Below are positions 1-7,322 of a stretch of 64,000 nt of DNA, in pieces. The stretch is taken from positions 248,001 through 312,000 of the forward strand of contig NZ_JACFPL010000002.1 in the NCBI RefSeq assembly GCF_016102005.1. The letters are read 5' to 3'. Within the stretch, counting starts at the first letter, position 1. Each line of letters begins with the position of its first letter. This DNA is from Bifidobacterium choladohabitans (lineage in GTDB: Bacteria; Actinomycetota; Actinomycetes; Actinomycetales; Bifidobacteriaceae). The notes under the pieces are model-generated. The model made no database searches, had not been told where the DNA came from, and saw only the letters and a list, made by a program, of their open reading frames with translations. A program made the translations under genes and the position numbers.

Positions 1-10
1 TGCCAAACCT

Positions 11-55
11 GTTCGGGCCCCACTGGCTGATGTTTCCTGCCAGTGGGGCCCGAAC
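11..55. terminator. Long perfect hairpin, probable bidirectional terminator
   Basis: A perfect 16-bp inverted repeat (11-26 with 40-55) encloses a 13-nt loop. It lies just past the stop of the minus-strand membrane-protein gene. There is no clear T-run on either side, so it would be a U-poor hairpin terminator, or possibly an mRNA 3'-end stabiliser. The gene on its left lies outside the window. Confidence 0.6.
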
Positions 56-88
56 GTATCCTCGGCTTATATATGGCGGCACACGACA

Positions 89-634
89 TCATCGCCGGTA
101 GTGCCGTTCGTCGTCATCGAAGAGTCCACTTGAATCGTCGTGGAAATTCTTCCGATCGATGATCAGTCCCGCGATGCCTATCAGCAGGAGCAGTCCCGCC
201 AGCAGGCCGGTCAAGCCGGACCAGCGGGGAATGAAGATGGTCAGGAAGAAGCAGACCAGGCCCAGCACCGTCATGATCATGAAGGCCACCCGCCTTCCGC
301 CCAGGTCGCTCAGGTCAGGGTTGGGCGGCACAAAGTTCGACGACTGGTCCATGACCTGGTCGGTGTCCAGCCAGCTGCTGCCTTGGAAGTCGCGAGGTCC
401 GGAGCCGCCGACGAAGGAGTCCCGCTTCAAGTCCTCGGCCCTCAGCGCCGCCTTCTTCTCGGACTTTCGAGCCTTCTTTTCGAATTCCTTGGCCGTCCTG
501 GACGATTCCAGGGAACCCAGCTCGTCAGCGTGCGAATTCAGGAAGTCCGCCCACTCCTCGTCCCCCTGTGAGGGCCCGGTTCCCGCCTCGCTGTTATACT
601 GATTCCCGGCGTCGTTATGCTTGTGCTCGGTCAT
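89..634 (-). CDS. Small two-helix membrane protein, function unknown
   Basis: A 181-residue protein that I cannot assign to a named family. The first ~115 residues are hydrophilic and charged, with a Lys/Arg/Glu-rich stretch (about residues 43-65) that may form a helix. Two hydrophobic segments follow at about 118-135 and 139-160 (rich in Leu, Gly, Ile), then an acidic tail ending in HYRR. This suggests a membrane hairpin with a long cytoplasmic N-terminus. The ATG at 632-634 is preferred because the open frame beyond it runs antisense to plsC. The gene is divergent from plsC with under 50 bp between the start codons, so the promoters probably overlap. A long hairpin follows its stop codon. 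Confidence 0.75.
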   Translation of the reverse strand: MTEHKHNDAGNQYNSEAGTGPSQGDEEWADFLNSHADELGSLESSRTAKEFEKKARKSEKKAALRAEDLKRDSFVGGSGPRDFQGSSWLDTDQVMDQSSNFVPPNPDLSDLGGRRVAFMIMTVLGLVCFFLTIFIPRWSGLTGLLAGLLLLIGIAGLIIDRKNFHDDSSGLFDDDERHYRR

Positions 635-682
635 AGAACCATCGTAACCTCGGCCGCACGCATTCGCTACCAAGGAGTCTCT

Positions 683-1372
683 GTGCTGTACTGGTTCTTC
701 GTCAAACTGCTCGGTCCGTTGGCGCGTACCTGGTTCAAACCGACCGTTGAAGGCACGGAGAACATTCCCAAGCAGGGGGCTGCCATCATCGCCTCCAACC
801 ATCTGGCCGTCATCGACGACGCCCTCCTGCCCATCACCTGCCCCAGGATGATCCACTTCATGGGCAAGGCCGAGTACTTCAACGGCAAGGGGATAAAGGG
901 CAAGTTCAAGAAATGGTGGTTCAGCTCGGTCGGAGTCTTCCCCGTGGACAGGTCGGGTGGCTCCAAGTCGCTGGGGGCCATGGAAACGGCGCGCTCCATC
1001 CTTGAGCACGGTCACATCTTCGGCATCCATCCGGAGGGCACGCGCAGCCCTGACGGCAGGCTCTACCGGGGGCACACCGGGGCGGCGCGGCTGGCCTTCG
1101 AGACCGGAACGACAGTGGTGCCCACCGCCATCATCGGCACCCGGCAGCTTCAGGAGCCCGGGCATGTGCTTCCGCATAAGGGCAGGACCAAGGTCATCTT
1201 CGGCAAGCCCATTACCGTGCCCTACGTGCCGGTCAACAGCCTCACCCATGAGGAGATCCGCAACCTGACCGACAGGATCATGCAGGAGATCCAGGAGATG
1301 AGCGGGCAACGCTACGTGGACGTGTATGCCCAGGTCATCAAGGCGCACGAGAACAAGGAAGAACTGGGCTGA
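683..1372 (+). CDS. plsC: 1-acyl-sn-glycerol-3-phosphate acyltransferase (PlsC family)
   Basis: Transfers an acyl chain to lysophosphatidate in membrane phospholipid synthesis, at the cytoplasmic membrane face. The 229-residue protein has the acyltransferase HX4D block (NHLAVIDD, about residues 40-47), a basic region with the sequence VFPVDRSGG, and the glycerol-phosphate-binding EGTRS motif (about 118-122). The length is normal for the short actinobacterial PlsC type. The start chosen is GTG at 683 because AAGGAG lies 6 nt before it; the frame is open further upstream but without a ribosome site. It is convergent with the kinase gene, 5 bp from its stop. Related acyltransferases may prefer other acceptors, so the exact substrate is inferred. 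Confidence 0.9.
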   Translation: MLYWFFVKLLGPLARTWFKPTVEGTENIPKQGAAIIASNHLAVIDDALLPITCPRMIHFMGKAEYFNGKGIKGKFKKWWFSSVGVFPVDRSGGSKSLGAMETARSILEHGHIFGIHPEGTRSPDGRLYRGHTGAARLAFETGTTVVPTAIIGTRQLQEPGHVLPHKGRTKVIFGKPITVPYVPVNSLTHEEIRNLTDRIMQEIQEMSGQRYVDVYAQVIKAHENKEELG

Positions 1373-1377
1373 CGACT

Positions 1378-3627
1378 TCAGACCACAGTCAGGGTCACGA
1401 CGGCCGGTGAACCGTCATCATTGACCACCTTGACCTGGGTACCGGGGTTGGGGTCCTGGATTCGCACCGTGTGGGTCAGGTTGCCCAGCGGCGCGGAGAT
1501 GTTGACCTTGAGTCCGTATCCCTGCAGGATCTGGGTGGCCTCGTCCTGGCTCTTGCCCTTCACGTCGGGCATGCTGATGAATTGCGGCCCCTTGGAGATG
1601 ACCACGTTGACCGCATCGCCCCAGTGCAGCTGCTTCTGGGCCTGGTGGGAGGCGGAGATCACCTGGTTGCGGGGCACCGTGTCCGACCAGTCTTCGCTGT
1701 AATTGACCTTGAGCCGGAGCGCCTCCAGGGCCGCCTTGGCATCGTCCCTGGCCTTGCCGATGATGTCGGGCATGGCCACCGGCATCCGACCCTTGGAAAG
1801 GACCAGGCTGACCTTGGTGTCGTGCCGGGTCCTGGTCCCTGGGGCCGGCTCCACCGAAATCGCCGCTCCCTCGGGTATGTCCATGGAGTACTGGTCCTTG
1901 GAGGAGTCATGGTCGATCTTGTCGAACCCAGCCGCCTTCAGGGCTTGCACGGGGTCCTTGCCGTTGGAGGTGTCCGGCGTGAGGATGTCCTTGGGCACTG
2001 TGGCCTGGCGAATCCCCTTGGAGACCGTCAGGCTGAGGCTGCCGCCCCGCTTGCTGATATGGGCTCCGACGGTGTCGGGATCCGCGGCCATGATGGCCCC
2101 CTTGGGTACCTGGTCGCTGAAGTCGTAGCCGGTGTGGACATCGATGCCTGCGACCTTGAGCGTGCTGGTGTACTTGGAGTAATCGGCGCCGATGACCCTG
2201 CACTCCTGATTCTCGGGGCAGGAGATGTCATCCGGCTTGGGCAGGGCGATATAGCTGCCCGGACCCAGGTAGTACCACCAGGCACCACCGCCGCCTCCGG
2301 CCAGGGCCAGCACCAGCAGAACCACCAGCGCGATGATCAGGCCCCGATGCCGGTGCTTGGGTTTGGCCGTTTCGGCACCTTGCTGCATGGTCTGGGCGGA
2401 AGCCGGAACGAGGCCTGCATCAGCGGGGGATGCTGTCGGGTCCTGAGGTTGCAGGACGGTTGTGGTTTCTGCCCGTGAGGGGGTGTCCACGTCGTTGAGC
2501 CGATAGCGCCTGGTCGCTGCGTCCGCATCGGTTTCGGGCGGGGCGGGCACATTCAGGACCGTGTCCGAATCCTCCGGTTCGGGTGCTGCAGCGATGGTCT
2601 GTGTGGCTGCGTCTTCGGCATCGTCGCTGGGTGCCGTGGCTGCCTGCCTTGGCGGTTCGGGCATCTCAGGGTCGTGTCCAGAGGTTCCGGCGATGTCAGA
2701 CTCGGGCTGTCCGCTGGCTGAGGCTGCTGCAGCCGCTGTGCCTGTCGCAGGCAGCACGTAGTCCATGGCCTGCCGGTCCAGCCCCCTGACCACCTTCCTC
2801 AGGCCCTCCAGGGCCTTGCCTGCGTCGTCCGGGCGGTTTTCGGGGGAGCGGTCGGTCAGCCCGGAGACCAGTGCGGCCACGGATGGGTCGATTCCCGGGC
2901 AGACGCTGGCCAGGGAGGGGACATCCTCGTGGACGTGTTTGAAGACGATGGTCACCGGATTGTCGCTGGCGAAGGGGACCGTGCCGGTCAGCATCTCGTA
3001 GGCGATGATGCCCACGGCGTAGAGGTCGCTCTGGGGGGAGGCCTCATTGTTCTCGATGGTTTCGGGGGCCAGGTAGGCGGCCGTGCCCATGAGCATGCCC
3101 GTCGAGGACAGGGTGGCCTGGGCGGCGGCGCGGGCCAGGCCGAAGTCGGTGATCTCCACGTGGCCGCGGTCGTTGATGAGGATGTTTTCCGGCTTGATGT
3201 CGCGGTGGATGACGCCGGCTCGGTGGGCGGAGGCCAGGCCGTCCAGTATTTCGCCCACGATCCGTAGGGTCTCCTTCAGGGGATAGACGCCCTGCCGGGC
3301 CATGTCCCGCCGCAGGCTGATTCCGTGGACATACTCCATGACCAGGTAGTCCAGCCCCTGATCGATGCCGGTGTCGTAGACCTGGACGATGTGGGGGTTG
3401 GCGATGGCGGCCGCCGACCTGGCCTCCCGGCGGAAGCGCTCCTCGAACTGGGCCCTGTGCGGCCCCTGGGCCAGCATGGTGTGCATGATCTTGACCGCCA
3501 CATGCCTGGACAGCCGCAGATCCAGGGCCTCGTAGACCGTGGCCATGCCACCTTGCGCAATCTCGCGCAGAATGCGGTAGCGCCCGTCAATGATCCGGTC
3601 GCTGGTCCTCTCGTCCGCTTCACTCAT
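1378..3627 (-). CDS. pknB: PASTA-domain serine/threonine protein kinase (PknB/Stk type)
   Basis: Transmembrane Ser/Thr kinase of 749 residues. The N-terminal kinase domain (about 10-280) has a glycine loop (AQGGMATVYEA), the catalytic Lys in VAVKIM, HRDIKPEN, DFGLARA and an APE motif. A Pro/Ala/Thr-rich linker (about 290-420) precedes one membrane segment (about 428-450). Outside follow about four PASTA repeats, which in this family sense muropeptides or lipid II. Known relatives control cell-wall growth and division. ATG at 3627 is preferred over an upstream frame because it begins 8 bp inside the end of the prenyl synthase gene, pointing to translational coupling. No cognate PP2C phosphatase is in the window. 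Confidence 0.93.
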   Translation of the reverse strand: MSEADERTSDRIIDGRYRILREIAQGGMATVYEALDLRLSRHVAVKIMHTMLAQGPHRAQFEERFRREARSAAAIANPHIVQVYDTGIDQGLDYLVMEYVHGISLRRDMARQGVYPLKETLRIVGEILDGLASAHRAGVIHRDIKPENILINDRGHVEITDFGLARAAAQATLSSTGMLMGTAAYLAPETIENNEASPQSDLYAVGIIAYEMLTGTVPFASDNPVTIVFKHVHEDVPSLASVCPGIDPSVAALVSGLTDRSPENRPDDAGKALEGLRKVVRGLDRQAMDYVLPATGTAAAAASASGQPESDIAGTSGHDPEMPEPPRQAATAPSDDAEDAATQTIAAAPEPEDSDTVLNVPAPPETDADAATRRYRLNDVDTPSRAETTTVLQPQDPTASPADAGLVPASAQTMQQGAETAKPKHRHRGLIIALVVLLVLALAGGGGGAWWYYLGPGSYIALPKPDDISCPENQECRVIGADYSKYTSTLKVAGIDVHTGYDFSDQVPKGAIMAADPDTVGAHISKRGGSLSLTVSKGIRQATVPKDILTPDTSNGKDPVQALKAAGFDKIDHDSSKDQYSMDIPEGAAISVEPAPGTRTRHDTKVSLVLSKGRMPVAMPDIIGKARDDAKAALEALRLKVNYSEDWSDTVPRNQVISASHQAQKQLHWGDAVNVVISKGPQFISMPDVKGKSQDEATQILQGYGLKVNISAPLGNLTHTVRIQDPNPGTQVKVVNDDGSPAVVTLTVV

Positions 3628-4855
3628 GCTCGTCTTGTCCGGCCCTCTGCACCTCGGAGGCCTGACCGGCCTCGGCATCAATGGAAGATACACGTTTATG
3701 ATACCCGGCGGTGGTGGCAAGCGGGAGGAAGCGTCGGCAGGCATTCAGGAAGATGGTTCGGCCCTCTGTCGACAGCTGCAGATCATCGGCCAGGGCCTGG
3801 GCTCGTGCCTGGGCTCGGGAGGACAGGCCGGCAATGCGTCGACGACTGGCTTCCACGGCCCCGCAGGAGCGCATCAGGTCACGGACCATATTTACCTGGG
3901 CGTCCTTGCGGCGTTCGGTCGGGGAACCGTAGAGTCGGCGGACCTCCTTGGCCTGGTCAGGATCGGCCATGGCCAGGGTGTCGGCCAGGAGGACGGTTCG
4001 CTTGCCCTCACGGATGTCGCCTCCCACAGGTTTGCCGGTGTGGCGGTCGTCGCCTGTCACATCCAGCAGATCGTCCTCCAGCTGGAAGGCCAGACCCAGA
4101 TCCAGGCCCAGGGTGCGTACCGAATCTTTGTGCCCTTCCAGGTCCGTTCCGGCAGCCAGCAGGCCCAGGGCCAGGGGGGCCATGGTGGTGTAGGAGGCGG
4201 TCTTCCAGGCCATGGTGTGCAGGGCCTGACTGCGCAGGCGTTTCGGATCGTCCAGTGGAGCCTCTTCCATACCCATGTCCAGGATCTGGCCGGTGACCAC
4301 GGCCGTCTGCATGGCTTGAAAGGCTCTGCCGATGGCCGATTCCTGAGGCAGGCCGGCAGCCGCCTGGAGGGCCATGGTTGTGCTCAGTGATGCCAGCAGG
4401 TCGCCAAGGAGGATGCCCAGGCCGGTGCCACGGGCATCGGGGCCTGCGGGGAGACGGTCGCTTGGATCGTTTCCGGCGGCCGACCGGCTCAGGGCCAGAT
4501 GGGCGGCAGGACGGCCCCGACGACGGGGGGAGCCGTCGATGATGTCGTCGTGGACCAGGGCGCTGGTCTGATAGACCTCCAAGGCGCAGGCAAGGTCCAC
4601 TGCCGCCTGTTCACGGTCCGGATTCTGCTCGGATTCCAGAGCCCGCCAGACATCGCAGAGCAGGAGGGCGCGCAGTCGTTTGCCGCCACGGCCTGCCTCG
4701 ATTGCCTGGTGGATGACCTCCTGCAAAGCCCCCTGTGAGGGGTTCTGATCCAGGGGATGGTCAGGTCCGGGCTCTGGAGCAGTCAGGTGGTCGCATTGAC
4801 TCCGGAGCAGTTCCTCCATGCGTTGTTCGACCCGTGCTGCAGTCACGCTCTTCAT
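3620..4855 (-). CDS. Polyprenyl (geranylgeranyl-type) diphosphate synthase
   Basis: Condenses isopentenyl diphosphate with allylic diphosphates to build the isoprenoid chains used for undecaprenyl carriers or quinone-like tails. This 411-residue protein has the family landmarks: GGKRLRA (about residues 57-63), the first Asp-rich motif DDIID (about 97-101) and the second DDLLD (about 260-264), each binding Mg-diphosphate, with a GDIREGKRT stretch after the second. Chain length cannot be read reliably from sequence. It is the first gene of a two-gene operon with the PASTA kinase, overlapping it by 8 bp. The gene faces away from the DUF4192-like gene, across a ~175-bp divergent intergenic region. 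Confidence 0.88.
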   Translation of the reverse strand: MKSVTAARVEQRMEELLRSQCDHLTAPEPGPDHPLDQNPSQGALQEVIHQAIEAGRGGKRLRALLLCDVWRALESEQNPDREQAAVDLACALEVYQTSALVHDDIIDGSPRRRGRPAAHLALSRSAAGNDPSDRLPAGPDARGTGLGILLGDLLASLSTTMALQAAAGLPQESAIGRAFQAMQTAVVTGQILDMGMEEAPLDDPKRLRSQALHTMAWKTASYTTMAPLALGLLAAGTDLEGHKDSVRTLGLDLGLAFQLEDDLLDVTGDDRHTGKPVGGDIREGKRTVLLADTLAMADPDQAKEVRRLYGSPTERRKDAQVNMVRDLMRSCGAVEASRRRIAGLSSRAQARAQALADDLQLSTEGRTIFLNACRRFLPLATTAGYHKRVSSIDAEAGQASEVQRAGQDEHE

Positions 4856-5031
4856 GTCTTAGAGCCTATCCGCATATCTGCCCAGCAGGCAGGCTGCAAG
4901 GCCCCTGGTGGATGGGTGACCCCACTTGACCACATGATCGGCTGTGGCCTTCCTAACGGTTCCAGCTGGTTCAGGATGGTGCCCAGGCTCCCCGGACCAC
5001 AGACCGGGAGCGGATGGGAGGCGATGACGGC

Positions 5032-5640
5032 ATGAACGATTCATATGAACACGGCATGACAAAACTGGTGGAGAACTATCGAGAGGGTCGACGACGATGG
5101 GGCGTGGAAGATGCTGACAGGCGATGGCTCCAGCAACCCTTGACAGACTGGACTGTCGGCTTGAGGGGTCGGCAGCAGGCTCACCCGCCTCTGGACTCCG
5201 ACTCGGCGGACCGTCTGGCTGTGGCCATCAAGGAAACCCTGGCCATACGCGACGGGCTGATTCTGTCAATCCTGGCGCCTGAGCCTGGTCTGCACGCTGA
5301 CCGGCTGCTGGACCTGTGTGTGCGTCCCAACGATGCGTCCAATGTGACGGTGCTCTGCAACATTCTGGATGCGGTCTTCAAGGACCCTGCCACGCGGCCG
5401 GACCATCCGCGTTGCCGGGCCGGGCTGGCCATGCTTGAAGCCATAGCTGATCAGGTTCCGCCGGGGTTTCGGTCCCAGCCCCTGGCGGTCGCGGCCTACG
5501 TCGACTGGTGGAGTGGGGGATCCCGGGCATCCGGGTTCGCCGAGGAAGCTCTTTCCGACGACCGCTCATGCAGTCTGGCCGCCATCGTCCTGGCTTTGAT
5601 CGGCCGCGGCATCGAACCGGCCTGGAGGCAATCGGGCTGA
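5032..5640 (+). CDS. DUF4192-like protein
   Basis: A 202-residue soluble protein. The C-terminal part (about 145-200), with AAYVDWWSGGSRASGFAEEA followed by a serine/leucine helix, resembles the actinobacterial DUF4192 family, where a WW/AW-x-GD-x2-A helix-turn-helix pair recurs. That assignment is by eye. No catalytic residues can be pointed out and the family function is unknown. The start at 5032 is preferred over an in-frame ATG at 5014 because GGGAGG sits 10 nt upstream. It lies directly upstream of the primary sigma factor gene on the same strand, separated by 113 bp that contain a candidate promoter, so it is probably not strictly co-transcribed. Confidence 0.7.
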   Translation: MNDSYEHGMTKLVENYREGRRRWGVEDADRRWLQQPLTDWTVGLRGRQQAHPPLDSDSADRLAVAIKETLAIRDGLILSILAPEPGLHADRLLDLCVRPNDASNVTVLCNILDAVFKDPATRPDHPRCRAGLAMLEAIADQVPPGFRSQPLAVAAYVDWWSGGSRASGFAEEALSDDRSCSLAAIVLALIGRGIEPAWRQSG

Positions 5641-5672
5641 ATCGGGAATAATCGTCCCCCTGGGGTGGTTCA

Positions 5673-5689
5673 CTTAGTGAGTCTAAGAT
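5673..5689 (+). promoter_or_regulatory. Candidate sigA promoter with small palindrome
   Basis: A short inverted repeat CTTAG-N5-CTAAG (5673-5687) overlaps a plausible -10 hexamer TAAGAT (5684-5689). No convincing -35 hexamer was found at 16-18 bp. Transcription would begin near 5696, giving a leader of about 58 nt before the sigA start. This is weak evidence from spacing only. Confidence 0.3.
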
Positions 5690-5753
5690 TTGACCTTGCC
5701 ATAGCTGTGCCTTGAAAGCAGTGTCGGCGGGTGGGATGATCCAGGAGGAGAAT

Positions 5754-7193
5754 TTGGCCACGAAGGACACCAAGTCAGCCAAGACAGCCGCAGTGGATAC
5801 CGGGAAGGGCCGGACCAGTTCAACCGCCGGCAAGACCAAGACCGCCACCAGGTCCAAGACCAGCAGCAGCAAGGCGTCCCGCAAGACCGCAGCCCGCAAG
5901 ACCGCAGCCCGCAAGACCGCCACTGCCAGCACTTCGACGGCCAAGACCAACCGTCGCCCGGCCTCCAAGACCAAGAAGAAGGTCGAAGAGGAGCCCATCC
6001 TGCAGCCGGAGGAGCAGGAGCCCGACGAGGACCTGCTCAAGGACCAGGAGGACGACGACCAGCTGGACAAGAGCGAGGATCAGCTGGAGGACGAGCCCGA
6101 CGAGGATGATCAGGAGGAGGACGAGGCCCACCAGGTCGAGGATGAGGCCGAGGAGGACCGCAAGGCCGCCCATGCCCTCGCCGCCAAGGTCAAGGGCGCC
6201 TTCGTCGTCGACGATTCCGATGACGATGAGAATGTCACTCCCTCAGGCAACCCCAAGCGTCGTGTGGTCACCGCCGGCGCCACTGCCGATCCCGTCAAGG
6301 ACTACCTCAAGCAGATCGGCCGCGTCAGCCTGCTGAACGCCGAACAGGAGGTGGACCTCTCAGAGCGTATCGAGGCCGGCCTCTATGCCCAGCATCTGCT
6401 GGACACCGAAGGCGAGGGCATGGACTTCAAGCGCCGCCGCGAGCTCAAGTGGGCCGCCAACGACGGGAAGAAGGCCAAGGACCATCTGCTGGAGGCCAAC
6501 CTGCGACTGGTGGTCTCCCTGGCCAAGCGATACACCGGCAGAGGCATGCTCTTCCTGGACCTGATCCAGGAAGGTAACCTGGGTCTGATCCGTGCGGTGG
6601 AGAAGTTCGACTACACCAAGGGCTACAAGTTCTCCACCTACGCCACCTGGTGGATTCGTCAGGCCATCACCCGTGCCATGGCCGACCAGGCCCGCACCAT
6701 CCGTGTGCCCGTTCACATGGTCGAGGTCATCAACAAGCTCTCCCGCGTCCAGCGTCAGATGCTGCAGGACCTGGGTCGCGAGCCCACCCCCGACGAGCTG
6801 GCCCGTGAGCTGGACATGCCCGTCGAGAAGGTCCAGGAGGTCCAGAAGTACGGGCGCGAGCCCATTTCCCTGCATACCCCTCTGGGCGAGGACGGTGACT
6901 CGGAGTTCGGCGATCTGATCGAGGACACCGACGCCATCGCCCCCTCGGATGCTGTGGCCTTCTCCCTGCTGCAGGAGCAGTTCCAGCAGGTGCTTGAGAC
7001 CCTGAGCCCCCGCGAGGCCGGCGTCATCAAGATGCGTTACGGCCTGGAGGATGGGCAGCCCAAGACCCTGGACGACATCGGCCGCGTATACGGGGTCACC
7101 CGTGAGCGCATCCGCCAGATCGAGTCCAAGACCATGTCCAAGCTGCGGCATCCTTCGCGCTCGCAGACCCTGCGTGACTTCCTGGATCAGTGA
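5754..7193 (+). CDS. sigA: Primary RNA polymerase sigma factor (RpoD/SigA/HrdB)
   Basis: Housekeeping sigma-70 factor, 479 residues from the chosen TTG. The N-terminal ~180 residues are low complexity: first Lys/Ala/Thr-rich with a tandem RKTAA repeat, then strongly acidic. The conserved core follows: region 1.2 ([13 protein letters not shown]), region 2 with [34 protein letters not shown] and [16 protein letters not shown], region 3, and region 4.2 with the TRERIRQIE helix-turn-helix. These match primary sigma factors. TTG 5754 is chosen because AGGAGGAG ends 3 nt before it; an upstream ATG at 5736 would place that site inside the gene. parE follows 129 bp downstream. Confidence 0.95.
   Translation: MATKDTKSAKTAAVDTGKGRTSSTAGKTKTATRSKTSSSKASRKTAARKTAARKTATASTSTAKTNRRPASKTKKKVEEEPILQPEEQEPDEDLLKDQEDDDQLDKSEDQLEDEPDEDDQEEDEAHQVEDEAEEDRKAAHALAAKVKGAFVVDDSDDDENVTPSGNPKRRVVTAGATADPVKDYLKQIGRVSLLNAEQEVDLSERIEAGLYAQHLLDTEGEGMDFKRRRELKWAANDGKKAKDHLLEANLRLVVSLAKRYTGRGMLFLDLIQEGNLGLIRAVEKFDYTKGYKFSTYATWWIRQAITRAMADQARTIRVPVHMVEVINKLSRVQRQMLQDLGREPTPDELARELDMPVEKVQEVQKYGREPISLHTPLGEDGDSEFGDLIEDTDAIAPSDAVAFSLLQEQFQQVLETLSPREAGVIKMRYGLEDGQPKTLDDIGRVYGVTRERIRQIESKTMSKLRHPSRSQTLRDFLDQ
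5880..5920 (+). repeat. 15-bp tandem repeat inside sigA
   Basis: Two perfect 15-bp units and a partial third (units start at 5880, 5895 and 5910) encode the pentapeptide RKTAA in the basic N-terminal tail of the sigma factor. In-frame units of this kind can vary in copy number by slippage. Confidence 0.85.
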
Positions 7194-7322
7194 CCTCTGC
7201 GCCCGGCGGGGAGGTCCGGATGCTGTCGAGGCCTCCTTGCTAGAAATGGTCATCGGTGCGTAAGCGACCGCCCATGCGAGGACCCGTGTCCCCTGGGCGC
7301 CAAGAGGTGAACGGCGAGGAAA

